A stretch of DNA of 33,584 bases from a virus. The translations under genes were made by a program, and so were the position numbers. The notes beneath the pieces were generated by a model. It saw nothing but the letters and a program-made list of their open reading frames with translations. It had not been told where the DNA came from and did not search any database. Of this stretch, positions 8,985 to 19,500 are shown piece by piece; the stretch's first letter is position 1, and every line of letters begins with the position of its first letter. The stretch spans positions 11,620 to 45,203 of the IMG/VR virus record IMGVR_UViG_3300030117_002645. One strand, given 5' to 3'.

Positions 8985-9304
8985 TGTCAGATAGACTTTT
9001 TAGGATAAGAAGAAAGATGGCTAAAAAAAGAGACCCTAAAGTTGGAACAGGAAAGAAACCAAAAGGTTCTGGTAGACGCTTATACACAGATGAGAATCCA
9101 AAAGATACAGTCGGTATCAAGTTTGCCACAGAGGCAGACGCAAGAGCTACGGTTGCAAAAGTTAAGAGAGTCAGTAAACCTTTTGCGAGAAAGATACAGA
9201 TACTTACAGTTGGTGAACAAAGAGCAAAGGTAATGGGTAAAAATAAAGTTTCCAGTATATTTAAAAGAGGCAAAGAAAGCATAAGAAAGGCACATAAAAA
9301 ATAA
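8984..9304 (+). CDS. DUF5872-like basic phage protein
   Basis: A 106-residue highly basic protein. An internal ATG at codon 12 (MAKKRDPKVGTGKKPKGSGRRLYT) may be the true start, since homologues as I recall them begin there; the upstream ATG is kept because it overlaps the previous stop as TAATG. The conserved block PKVGTGKKPKGSGRRLYTDENPKDT followed by VGIKFAT is the hallmark I associate with DUF5872, a domain found in phage and bacterial proteins of unknown function. The rest is a KVKRVSKPFARKIQILTV segment and a Lys/Arg-rich tail. The stop codon lies inside a 20-bp palindrome that precedes the lysozyme gene. Function is unknown; it may bind nucleic acid. Confidence 0.75.
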   Translation: MSDRLFRIRRKMAKKRDPKVGTGKKPKGSGRRLYTDENPKDTVGIKFATEADARATVAKVKRVSKPFARKIQILTVGEQRAKVMGKNKVSSIFKRGKESIRKAHKK

Positions 9305-9322
9305 AACTTTACGTAAAGTTTT
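9303..9322. repeat. Palindrome copy 1 (AAAACTTTACGTAAAGTTTT), upstream of lysozyme
   Basis: A perfect 20-bp palindrome centred between 9312 and 9313. It begins inside the stop codon of the DUF5872-like gene and ends one base before the GGAG of the lysozyme ribosome-binding site. The same core (TTTACGTAAA) occurs at six other places in the window, one of them with a single change. The position suggests an operator, promoter element or mRNA hairpin controlling the lysozyme gene. Confidence 0.8.
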
Positions 9323-9332
9323 GGAGATAAAT

Positions 9333-9779
9333 ATGGATATTAAAAAGTTAAGACAAGAAATTGAAACAGACGAAGGAAACGTACATGAAATTTATTTGGA
9401 TCACCTCAACCTGCCTACTTTTGGGATTGGTCATCTGGTCCGTGATACTGACCCAGAGTATGGACAAGATGTAGGCACACCTGTAAGTGAAGAGCGTGTA
9501 AATAGTTGTTTTGATAGTGATATTCAAGGAACTATAACAGATTGTAAAAATTTATTTGGCAACTTCGATGACTTGCCAGAAGAGGCACAATTAATTTTAT
9601 GTAACATGATGTACAATTTGGGGTACACAAGACTAAGTAAATTTAGTAAACTTAGAGCAAGTATATCAATTATGGACTTTACTGAGAGCGCAAATCAAAT
9701 GTATGACTCGAAATGGAGAACACAAGTGCCTAACAGAGCAGAGCGTTTAATTAATAGAATGAAAGCACTAGGAGCGTAA
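9333..9779 (+). CDS. Endolysin, T4-type lysozyme (GH24)
   Basis: ATG at 9333 is chosen over an in-frame TTG at 9321 because GGAGA lies 5 nt upstream of it. The 148-residue protein has the T4-lysozyme catalytic triad in its usual spacing: Glu14 (in TDEG), Asp23 (in YLDH) and Thr29 (in LPTFGIGHL). FGIGHL corresponds to the substrate-binding beta-turn of the family. The second half contains the helical lobe (AQLILCNMMYNLGYTRLSKF and VPNRAERLINRM, the family's P-RA-RL motif). It hydrolyses the MurNAc-GlcNAc bond of peptidoglycan at the end of infection. No signal peptide is visible, so it depends on the holin encoded just upstream. A 20-bp palindrome immediately before the ribosome-binding site may regulate it. 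Confidence 0.92.
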   Translation: MDIKKLRQEIETDEGNVHEIYLDHLNLPTFGIGHLVRDTDPEYGQDVGTPVSEERVNSCFDSDIQGTITDCKNLFGNFDDLPEEAQLILCNMMYNLGYTRLSKFSKLRASISIMDFTESANQMYDSKWRTQVPNRAERLINRMKALGA

Positions 9780-9780
9780 T

Positions 9781-10830
9781 ATGTTATCAGCAATACTTAG
9801 TTTAGCAGCACCGGCAATATTAGGGCCTATAGGTATAACAAGTCCAATGATTGCGAGTGCCATAGGTGGTGGAATAGGTAAGCTATTAGAGGGCGGCAAT
9901 CAACAAGATGCCTTACAAGCCGCTGCTCTAGGTGGTCTTGGTGGATTTTTAGGTGGCAAATTAGGGTCAACTGCGACAGGAACTTCTACTGTCATGGGAG
10001 GAGATCCTAGCGCTTTAGTTGGCGCTCCTACAGAAACTTTAGGGGCAAGTTTACCAGCAGGCATGAATTATGATCAATTAGTTGCTGCAAGCGGAGGCCC
10101 TGCAACTGCAGGAACTGGTGCTGGTTTTATGTCTCAATTGACTAGACCAGAGGCTATAGGAGCTGGTATAGGTGCATCTTTAGCACCACCTCCTATGATG
10201 AAGCCAAAAGAAGAAGAAGAAAAAGAAATGCCAAGAGGTATGCCTATTAAAAATACATCTATATTTCCAGAGATGGGGTACGATGCAGGTAAAATGGGTG
10301 AGTTTAACTATAGAATACCTAAAAACTTTGCAGAAGGTGGAGAAGTAGAAAGCGATATTATGCCTATGGATGCAGGTATTGGCGGCATGATGAATGAAGG
10401 AATGAATGATAAAGAATTAATAAGTAGCACTATTGACGTATTACAAGGTGAAATAATAGACACTGACAGACAAAGTGTAATATTAGCACAATTTGTAGCT
10501 CAGTTTGGTCAAGAAGCGTTACAAGATTTAATTAACAGAGTTGAATCTGGTGAGATACCAGCTATTCCTAGCGAGGGCGATGGTATGGTTAGCGGTGCAG
10601 GTGATGGCATGGCTGATATGATACCTGCCTCAATGGAAGGAGATCAAGATGTATTACTTTCTGATGGTGAGTTTGTTGTGCCTGCTGACGTTGTTAGTGG
10701 CCTCGGAAACGGCTCCTCAGATGCAGGTGCTAATAAATTAGAAGATATGATGGATAGAGTTAGAGAGTTAAGAACTGGTGGTAAGACACAGCCACCTGCT
10801 ATACCTGATGAGATGATGTTGCCTGCATGA
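9781..10830 (+). CDS. Putative internal virion/scaffold-like protein, 349 aa
   Basis: The N-terminus is hydrophobic and glycine-rich (LSLAAPAILGPIGITSPMIASAIGGGIG, then ALGGLGGFLGGKLG), which could insert into a membrane. A proline-rich charged hinge follows (PPPMMKPKEEEEKEMPRGMP, residues about 138-157). Near the end is VLLSDGEFVVPADVVSGLGNGSSDAGANKL followed by MMDRVREL, a motif common in marine phage proteins placed before the large ejection proteins. AGGAGCG lies 4 nt before ATG. It overlaps the next gene by ATGA. The context and membrane-active N-terminus fit an ejection or internal head protein, but the function is not proven. Confidence 0.65.
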   Translation: MLSAILSLAAPAILGPIGITSPMIASAIGGGIGKLLEGGNQQDALQAAALGGLGGFLGGKLGSTATGTSTVMGGDPSALVGAPTETLGASLPAGMNYDQLVAASGGPATAGTGAGFMSQLTRPEAIGAGIGASLAPPPMMKPKEEEEKEMPRGMPIKNTSIFPEMGYDAGKMGEFNYRIPKNFAEGGEVESDIMPMDAGIGGMMNEGMNDKELISSTIDVLQGEIIDTDRQSVILAQFVAQFGQEALQDLINRVESGEIPAIPSEGDGMVSGAGDGMADMIPASMEGDQDVLLSDGEFVVPADVVSGLGNGSSDAGANKLEDMMDRVRELRTGGKTQPPAIPDEMMLPA

Positions 10831-11255
10831 TATGCACAGCAGTGCCTCGTGAGGCAGTAGATATAGTTTGGGGTGATGTTAGCAATATGCTTAACAAAGC
10901 CATAGAAACTAGTAAGGGTAAGTATCATATAGATGATATTTATCAAGATTTGATGAAAGGCTACTATAACCTTTGGTTAATAGTAGATAATAAAGAGGGA
11001 GAAAAAGTTATAGCAGCTATTACCACAAGAATAATAGAATATCCAAATAGAAAAGCTATGGCTATGGATTGGATAGGCGGTAAAAGAATGATGGAGTGGT
11101 TACCTATAGCTATGGAAAAATTATCTAGCTTTGCTAAAGACTGTGATTGCAGTCACCTAGAAGGCTATGGCAGAAAAGCGTGGATAAAAATATTAAAAAA
11201 ATATAATTGGGAACCTGAATATATAGCTTATCGTATGGAGATTAATAATGGGTAA
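10827..11255 (+). CDS. GNAT-like virion-associated protein
   Basis: A 142-residue protein. The order of elements resembles an acetyltransferase-type fold: an N-terminal helix region (WGDVSNMLNKAIETSKGKYHIDDI), YYNLWLIVDNKEGEKVIAAITTRIIEYPNRKAMAMDWIGG (two long strands), a helix (EWLPIAMEKLSSFAKDCDCSHLEGYG), and RKAWIKILKKYNWEPEYIAYRMEI (C-terminal strand). Proteins with this LW-(V)-D--(I)-AA-T-I--YP-RKA layout and a YGRxxW motif are frequent among internal virion genes of marine phages. Whether they keep acetyltransferase activity is unknown; a classical R-x-x-G-x-G/A acetyl-CoA loop is not obvious. It overlaps both neighbours by 4-8 bases. Confidence 0.6.
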   Translation: MICTAVPREAVDIVWGDVSNMLNKAIETSKGKYHIDDIYQDLMKGYYNLWLIVDNKEGEKVIAAITTRIIEYPNRKAMAMDWIGGKRMMEWLPIAMEKLSSFAKDCDCSHLEGYGRKAWIKILKKYNWEPEYIAYRMEINNG

Positions 11256-12186
11256 AGGTAGATCAAGGCCACAACAGCCTACAGAACAAAATATAGTACA
11301 AAGCTCATTACCTAAATATTTTGAGCCTTATGCTATAGACATGATAAAAAGGGCTGAAGCTGAGTCAAAAAGAGAATATATACCATTTGAAGGCCAAAGA
11401 CTTGCAGATGAAAACACTGATACAGCTAGATCAAGACAAATAGCTAGAGCTGTGGCAGAGGGCGGTATACCGGGCCTAGGTCAAGCAACAGCAGGCACTA
11501 CAGCAGGTATGGGTAGAGCTATAGAAGGCTTAGGATTTCAATCACAAGATTTTGGATCTGATCAAGCACGACAATATATGTCTCCGTATTTGCAAAACGT
11601 GTTAGACGTACAAAAAAGACAGGCTATATTAGATTTTAACAGACAACAAGCAGGTAGAGATGCTGATGCCGTTCAGGCTGGTGCGTTTGGTGGCTCAAGA
11701 CAAGCTGTAGCTCAAGCTCTTGCTGGAGAAGGCTTACAAAGACAACTAGGTGAAATACAAGCTGTTGGTCAACAAAAAGCATTTGAGCAAGCACAGCAAC
11801 AGTTTGAGAGAGATAGGGCGGCACAACTAGCAGCAGAAAGACAGGGGTTATCTGCAGCAGAAAGTTTGTCTGGTCAATCAGCACAACTTGCTGCTTTAGG
11901 TGAAAAAGCTAGAGCAGGTGATATTGAGTCTGCACAGTTGTTAGAAAAAATTGCTAAAGATAGACAGGCAAGAGAACAGGCTGGTTTAGACTTGGCATAT
12001 GAAGACTTTGTAAGACAAAGAGACTTTCCAAGAGAGAGCTTGACATTCTTATCATCTATCTTGCGTGGTGTTCCTGTACAGCCATCAACAGAAACTACTA
12101 AATTTCAACAATACAATCCTGTGAAAGACTTATTAGGTACAGGTATAGCTGGATTAGGATTATATAGAGGATTAACAGGCGGATGA
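11248..12186 (+). CDS. Internal virion protein, Gln/Ala-rich coiled coil
   Basis: A 312-residue protein. The start (GKGRSRPQQPTEQNIVQSSLPKYFEPYAIDMI) leads into a segment containing Gly-rich IPGLGQATAGTTAGMGRAI and the conserved-looking YMSPYLQNVLDVQKRQA. Residues about 130-240 are a long Gln/Ala/Arg/Glu helix (GAFGGSRQAVAQALAGEG and QAFEQAQQQFERDRAAQLAAERQ-like), consistent with a coiled coil. The C-terminus has a short glycine-rich hydrophobic tail (LLGTGIAGLGLYRGLTGG). Such proteins sit between the tail genes and giant ejection proteins in podovirus-like marine phages and are taken to be internal or ejected. The start codon ATG is preceded by GGAG, and it overlaps the next gene by ATGA. 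Confidence 0.65.
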   Translation: MGKGRSRPQQPTEQNIVQSSLPKYFEPYAIDMIKRAEAESKREYIPFEGQRLADENTDTARSRQIARAVAEGGIPGLGQATAGTTAGMGRAIEGLGFQSQDFGSDQARQYMSPYLQNVLDVQKRQAILDFNRQQAGRDADAVQAGAFGGSRQAVAQALAGEGLQRQLGEIQAVGQQKAFEQAQQQFERDRAAQLAAERQGLSAAESLSGQSAQLAALGEKARAGDIESAQLLEKIAKDRQAREQAGLDLAYEDFVRQRDFPRESLTFLSSILRGVPVQPSTETTKFQQYNPVKDLLGTGIAGLGLYRGLTGG

Positions 12187-13532
12187 TGAATGTTTTACAA
12201 ATACAAGATGATTTAAAAAACTTTTCTGAAGATCAGTTAATAAAAGAAATGCAACAGCCAAGTGGCTCTGCTCCTCAGTTTCTTGTATTGTCAGAATTAA
12301 ATAGACGCAAAAGGGTAAAAGGTGAGTTTGCCGCTAGACAAGCACAGCAAGCCCCAACAGTTGCAGAAGAGGTTGTTGCTGCGGCAGGAGTTCCTCAATC
12401 TGGTATAGCTGGTATGGCTGAAGCAATGGCTCCTGCAAGCGCTGCTTCAGAGGGTATAGGAACAAATGCGCCTATCAATATGAGGTCAGGTGGGTTAGCT
12501 CAGTTTGGTAATGAAATAAGAGAAAGCATGGGTCAAGAAATAGACCCTTATTTAGATCAAATAGAGAATGAAGCAGAGTCAAAATTTAATGTTGATTTAG
12601 ATAATCAAGATATGAAAGGTCCGTTGGGATTTGTAGGCCCATACCCACCCGGATTTGTAGACAGAGGCGGCTTTCGTCCCGGCATTAGAGATCGTAATCA
12701 AACACAAATAGGTATAGGTGGCAAGGGAAGAAGTAGGTTTTTCTCAGGACCTGCAAGAATATCTCCTATTAGAGATATGATTGAACCAGCTATTGCAATC
12801 CCTAGAAGACCTTTGCGAGGAGGTCCTGAAATGTTAAGATCTCAGTCATTACGAGGTTATGCAGATGGTGGTGTTATTAGAGCGTCAAATGGCTTTGCTG
12901 GTACTGGTAAATCCGCAGATGATATAATCAAACAGATGGAAGAAAAAGATAAAGCAAAGATAGACGAAAATGCTGATGTTGAAAATATATCAAAAGATGT
13001 TACTGCACAAAACACAGGAGTAAGAGGTAATGTGCCTAATTATACTATAGAGCCTGATATAATACCTTTAGTATCTGATTCCGTAGAACAAGATATTTTA
13101 AATTTACAAAAAGGACTGCAGAAAGAAAGAGCCTTAGATAGGGCTTTAGCTATCGCACAAGCAGGTTTTGGTATTTTAGCATCAGATGCACCAACCTTGG
13201 GTCAAGCAGTGGGTGAAGGGGCTTCTACGGGCCTAGAAGCCTATAGAGATGCTAATAAAAGATATCAAGAAGGTGTTGTTGATTTAATAAATGCCAGAGC
13301 AAAGATTGCTTCTGGTAGAAAAAAAGGCAAGTTAACTGCAAGTGATATCATGAGTAATCTTAATAAAACTAGAGAGCAGCTTTATGGTAAGGCCGGTGAC
13401 ATGGCTTACATTCAATCAGAAATTGACGATAAAACTAGGAATCAATTAGCGGCACAAGAAAGATATTTAATGAATCTTCTAAAAGAGGATTATGGTATAG
13501 ATCTACCTGTTGCAACAGCCATACCATCTTAA
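12183..13532 (+). CDS. Internal virion protein, 449 aa
   Basis: The N-terminal ~60 residues form a helical segment (DDLKNFSEDQLIKEMQQPSGSAPQFLVLSELNRRKRVKG) often found at the start of phage internal proteins. The centre is Ala/Gly/Pro-rich and disordered-looking. A short ARG-type motif GGPEMLRSQSLRGYADGGVIRASNGF (residues about 217-242), ending in a YADGGVIRA box that recurs in virion proteins of marine phages, leads to the C-terminal helical half (ALDRALAIAQAGFGILASDAPTLGQAVGEGASTGLEAYRDA). That last segment resembles the membrane-active part of neighbouring internal proteins. ATG overlaps the previous stop (ATGA). Probable ejection or head-interior component; not assigned to a named family. 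Confidence 0.65.
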   Translation: MMNVLQIQDDLKNFSEDQLIKEMQQPSGSAPQFLVLSELNRRKRVKGEFAARQAQQAPTVAEEVVAAAGVPQSGIAGMAEAMAPASAASEGIGTNAPINMRSGGLAQFGNEIRESMGQEIDPYLDQIENEAESKFNVDLDNQDMKGPLGFVGPYPPGFVDRGGFRPGIRDRNQTQIGIGGKGRSRFFSGPARISPIRDMIEPAIAIPRRPLRGGPEMLRSQSLRGYADGGVIRASNGFAGTGKSADDIIKQMEEKDKAKIDENADVENISKDVTAQNTGVRGNVPNYTIEPDIIPLVSDSVEQDILNLQKGLQKERALDRALAIAQAGFGILASDAPTLGQAVGEGASTGLEAYRDANKRYQEGVVDLINARAKIASGRKKGKLTASDIMSNLNKTREQLYGKAGDMAYIQSEIDDKTRNQLAAQERYLMNLLKEDYGIDLPVATAIPS

Positions 13533-13542
13533 AGGCGCATAA

Positions 13543-16500
13543 ATGGGTACAATTAATGTAAAAAGTAATCTTACTGGTAAAACATACCCTATATTGATAG
13601 CTGGTAGCAGACCCACTGCAGCAGAAGACCAATTTATACGAAACTATATTGCTAAAGAAGATGGTGTTTTATTAGAAGCTCCTGAAACAGAAGAAGAAGA
13701 GGGAAGCCTTATTGATGTACCTAAAGGTATAGCAGGAGGGTTTTTTCAATCTTTAGCACAAGTACCCGGTGGTATAGCTTCATTAGGCGAGTCTGTGGGT
13801 GAAAAACTAGGCTTTGATGTTGCTCCCGGTGAAAGCGATATAGGCAGAGCTGCACAAGATTTTTCTAGAGGCGCAAGCAGAGCTATAGCAGATACTTTTG
13901 ATCTTAATGACAGTGCTTATAGTAAGTCAGGACAAGCATTTGGTTCTTTGGCATCATTCTTTATACCCGGCACAGCAGTTGCAAAAGGCGCATCTTTATT
14001 AGGTGCTGGAGCTAAAACTGTTGCAGGATTAGGATTTGGTACAGCGGCAACACAAGGTGCTGCAGTGCAATCGCAAGATCAAATGAATAGAATAGCTAAC
14101 TTTTTGGAACGTGGTGGTGTCATAGATGGTTCACAAAAAGCTGATGCTGTTTTGTTAAGTGGATTAGTTGGTACATCAGAGGCTATACCTTTCGCTGCTT
14201 TAAGCAGAAGTTTAGGTGCTGGATTAAAAATATTAAAAAAGGTTAGTAAAAAAGACAGAGATGCTGCTATAAAAACCATAGGTGGTAGAATAAGAAGAGG
14301 TTTAACTGCCGGTGTTGCTGAGGGAACACAAGAATTACTTGCAGGCATAGCTCAAGATTTAATTGAAGAGGGCATTTACAACCCAGATGTTCAGGTTGGG
14401 CAAAGTGCATACGATGACGCTGTGTATGGCGGAGGTGCCGGTGCTGCTTTAAGCCTTATACTAGACAGTATAAGAGGAAGAAAACTTAAGCAACTAGACA
14501 AAAAACAACAAGAATTAGATGATGATGCGGATCAAGCTGCTAGAGAAAATGCTAGTATGGCACAAAATGCTAAAGATTATCTAAAAACTCAAGAAGATAA
14601 ACAAGTAAAATTAATAGAGGGTCCGGGCCTTGGTTTACCTGCACCTGATACATCTATTATCTCACCATCTGGAGATCCTGTTACTGATATAGACAATCAG
14701 TCAGCACTTGATGCTCAACAAAATCAAAAAAGAAAAAATACTGAAGAGACACTTGATGCTGCAAAAGAAGCTAGAACTCCATATAGTCCTGTAAAAATAG
14801 AAAATCTACCACAAGAAGAGGCGTTTAAAATACGCAAACAAAGAATTGAATTAGGTAAATCTATACCTGTTGATGATCCAGTTACAATACAAGAATTAGA
14901 GGATGTGGTTGGCAAACAAGCTGCTGATAGAGAAAGATTTAATCAAAAACCTATACTAAATAAAAAACCCGAAGAGTCTGTTGATCCAAGAGTATCAGAG
15001 TTTAATGACAAAATATTAAAACAAAAAATAATAAATAGAGCGTCAACAAAAAAAGTATATTCTTCTGTATTTAATGAAAAAATATCTGATGAAAATGCAG
15101 ATAATATTTTAGTAGATTTATTATCTTCTGGTGTTTTGCAATATGATGGAAAAGGTAAGTATTCTTCAAAAAGTAAAATAGACATTAATTTAGATTTTAT
15201 AGATCAAGCTAGTGCTTTGTCAGAAAGGGCAAGGCAAATTAGAGATGCGGAAAATAAATTAAGAAAGCAACAAGAGCAATTTGTAAATGACCCTGTTAAC
15301 TTTGAAACATTAAATCAACAGTTAGATATATTACAAAGAAGATACAGTGATGTGCAGTTAGAGGCTTTTAATTTAGAAAACAAAGCAAATCAAGCTGTAG
15401 AAGGCCAACAAACAATAAAAGCAAGAAGAATAGCCCCATCACTTGCACCTAAAAAGGTCTTTGATCAAGCTCCTAAAACAAAAGAAACTCCAGAATATGT
15501 CCTAAAACAAAAACGTGTGCTTGATGCTCTTAGAGCAGAGCTTAATAGGATAGGTCTTACTGATGTTAGATTAGAAGGTAAACCTCTATTAGATCAGGTG
15601 CAGCTTACAGAAGATTTAGCTAGAGGACAGGATATAGGCATTACCGAGGGCATACAAGAGGTATCACCTGACGGTAAACGCATCATAGCATTGGCTATGG
15701 AAATATACGATCCTAATATGACTGATGCTGAATTAGAAGCTAAGTTAGCCAGTGTTATGAATCATGAAGTTATTCATGCATTGAAAAGTCTAAATGTATT
15801 TACAGAACAAGAATACGACATACTTACAAGAGCGGCTATGACTAGAAAGTATGTTAAGAGATCAAAGGGCAAAGATACTACTAGAAGTTACACTTATTAC
15901 GAAAGAGCTAGTCATGCTTATATGCGGACCGGTATGCCAGAGGATCAGATAATTGAAGAAGCTATTGCAGAAATGTATAGAGATTATACTGACAACAAAC
16001 TTAAACTTGGCGGTAAACCTAAGAGTCTATTTGACAGAATCGTTGCATTTTTTAAGTCTATTTTTGGTTCGCATGCGGATCAGGGTTTTACAGAAGCAGA
16101 TCAGATATTTGAAAACATAGGCACAACAGAGATAGAAAAGCAGATAGGTAGAAGAGATAGAAAGCCGGATGACCCTGAAACTGTTACTGAGCCACGTAGA
16201 TCACGTATAATTATTGATAGATTACCAGATTTACACAGAAATTCTATAGGACCCTTACCTATAGCGCATGTTGTTAAGTCTAGATATTTACAATCGATAG
16301 GTATGCCTAATACACGGCCTGATAGGTATGTGCAAGTAAATGAAGAGTTAGCTAGAAGAATAGCTAAAGACTTTGACGAAGCAAAGCACGATCCTACTAA
16401 TCCAGAAGTAATACAGGCATACAAAGCTATGGCTGATGAAACATTTAATCAATGGTTGTTTATAAAAGATACAGGAATACAAATAGAGTTTATTAAACCT

Positions 16501-19500
16501 AATCAAAGTAATCCTTATCCAAAGGGATCTAAAGATTTATTACAAGATATTAATAATAATCATATGTGGGTTTTCGCTACAGACGATGGCTTTGGCAGTG
16601 AAGCTATTACAGAGCAAGATATAGCAGAGAACCCATTACTACAGACAACTGGTGAGATTATTGATGGCCGTGATGTACGTTATAATGATTTATTTAGAAT
16701 AGTTCATGATTACTTTGGTCATGCGCTAGAAGGTGCGACATTTACAGCTAGAGGTGAAGAGAATGCATGGCAGGCACATAGTCGTATGTACACCCCGTTA
16801 GCTGCTAGAGCCATGACTACAGAAACAAGAGGACAAAATTCATGGCTTAACTACAGTGACGCTGTTGGAGACCACAATAGAAATAGCAAAAATAAAGCTG
16901 AAGAAACAATATACGCAGATCAAAAGATAACTTTACTATCTGATTTTGTGCAGACAGAGGGATTAGCTAATAATATAGAAGGAGCAGTAGATGAAAGAGC
17001 AATTCAAGAAGATGAACGATTTAGTGAAACAAGAGATGATGCAACTGACCGAGGAAGAGATGCTAGAAGAGACGGAAGACGGAGCGTTATACGAAGCACG
17101 ATTGAACCGACAAAAGAAAGGAGGGAACCTGAGTTATCTCCGCAAAGGACAGTCAAGCTAACACACTTCTCTCCTATCGAGGGCCTGCAAAGCATAGACC
17201 CAGAAAAACAAAGGTCAAATTTATTTATGCGGGGAGAGGAGAGGAGAAGAACTTTTGAGGGATATCCTGCTAGAAGCTATTTTGCTGTAAATATATCTGA
17301 TCCTAATGGTTATAATCCGGAACAAAATTTAGGAGATAATATATACGAAGTGGATGTGCCATATGAAGGTATGTATGATTGGGAGGCAGACCCAGAAAAA
17401 TTCAACGATGCAGCAAATGCAGAATTAGATAAAAATAGACCTGATATCAAAGACCCAACTGGTCGTGTTAATTACATAACTACTGCCAAAGAAAGGATGA
17501 TTAAAGAGTCTGGTGCTACGGGTTATTGGATAAATGACCCTTTCCGTGGAACTATGGCGGCTATGTTCTATGAGTTAAGAGTTCCAGAGACCTATCAAGC
17601 TAAGAAGTATGATCAGGCTTATAAAGATGGTATAAATCAAAAACGTGGTGTTGATGCAAAAAGAACCATGAGATCTAGAACAAGAGCAGTGGGACAGGAA
17701 CACACAGTTAGCACAAGATTTCCTACAGCAAAATCAAGAGAAGTAGATCCATCAACTAATCTATTATTTATAAATGGTGATATAATTAAAAATGATTCTA
17801 AGTTATCTGAAAAAGCCGCCAACTTAATTAAAGGATATAATTTATCAGGTAACTCAAAACTTTACGTAAACTTTTCAAATGAAGAAATAATCGAAGATCA
17901 CATACAGGCCATGACAAATAATATTTTGTTTGTTCATGATACTTATCCTGAACAGTTTAGAGAAAGATCTTCATTATGGTATGATGGCGCTAGAGATATT
18001 ATAGATAGGTTTTCAAAAACGTATAATTATCCTCCTGAAGTAGTGGCCGCTGCCATAGCAACCCAATCACCACAAAAAGATTGGTACATGAATGTTTCTT
18101 TAGCAGAGCGTGTATTAGATATAAGCAGAAATCATGGCAATAAAGAATTTACACCAGAGATGATGGAAACTGCAAAAAGGATTTATAGTAAACCTGTATA
18201 TAAAGAAGCATTAAATTATATTAGTAATCCTAAAAGAAACTCTACCAATTTAGATAATTTAAATCATTCTTTGCATAAGGCGATGTGGATTAGAATATTT
18301 GATGAGACATATAATGATAGAGGTCATAGAATAATAACACCTGAGGGTCAGTTTTTAGATTATGCAAGAAAAAAAGATGGAAACAAAAAACTTACAGGCT
18401 GGGGTACAAATAAGGAAATTTCCTCAGCAGTACAGGCTTTAGAGTTAAAAGGTGATCAATCCTTACAACAAATATCAATAATATTAGGGGATAGGCATAA
18501 AGTAAGAAGTTTTTATAACAATATGATATCACCAATGTCACCTGATGGACACTCTACAATAGATACGCATGCTGTAGCAGTAGCTTTTTTGAAACCTTTG
18601 AGTGGCAAGTCTGTAGAAGTTGATCATAACTTTGGTGTTTATACAGGAGAGGGTAGGTCAAAAATATATGGTGTAATACCTAATTCTTCTATTACAGGTG
18701 CTAGAGGTATGTATGGATTAATTGCTGATGCATATGCTAGAGCAGCAGAGCAAAGAGGCGTATTGCCAAGACAAATGCAATCAATAACATGGGAACCAAT
18801 AAGAGGATTATTTCCAGATACATTTAAAAATCAAAAACAAAATGTAGAAAAAATAAATTCAATTTGGGACTCATATATTGACGGTGGATTAACTTTAGAT
18901 CAAACAAGACAGGAGATAATAAATGCTACCCCAGATGGATTTACGGAACCAAGTTGGGCAAGACCCTCTGATACAATATCTCAATTCAGTAGGGATGCCA
19001 GTTACGAGACAGAATTATCTAGACCTTATGTTTCCGGAAGGAATACCGGAGATGACACCGGAGCTGGAGGAGACTTTACCGGAACACCTGAGACTAGACG
19101 CTCAAGAATAAGAGCAACTCCATCTAGTGAAAGGCAAAGACAAGCACAACAGAATGATCGTGATATTGCACAAGCCCAGTTAAATATTAGATACGATAAT
19201 TTAACTGGTTTATTAGCAAAAGGATTAAAAATTATTCCTGAAAAATTACTCTTTGGTAGAACAAGGGCGGAGGCTGCACAAAGGATAGTGCAAAAATATC
19301 AAGATTCTTTTCAACCTGTTGGCGCAATGATGGATGAGTTGCGCAATAAGGGCTACACAATAGCCGATGCTATGGACCCTTATCTAAGAGAGGTAAATTC
19401 TTCAGGTATTATTGGGGACAAAATATCTGATTTAGAAGAGACAATAGTTAAGCCTCTTATAGAAGAAGCAAGAAAAATTAATATTTCAGAGGCTAAATTA

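Noticed and set aside
9042-9233. Second + strand frame inside the DUF5872-like gene
   Set aside because: No ribosome-binding site; the product is a shifted reading of Lys/Arg-rich codons.
14522-14584. Short second-frame ORF in the N-terminal linker of the giant ORF (same frame as the two embedded genes)
   Set aside because: Only 20 codons, no Shine-Dalgarno site and no ordered sequence; it does not repeat the pattern of the other two.
17101-17130. AAAGGAGGG and tandem AGG-AGG codons as a possible frameshift or internal start signal
   Set aside because: No start codon at suitable spacing follows, and the bases are explained as codons of the embedded gene (KKGGN). A programmed frameshift has no downstream frame to enter that would make a better product.
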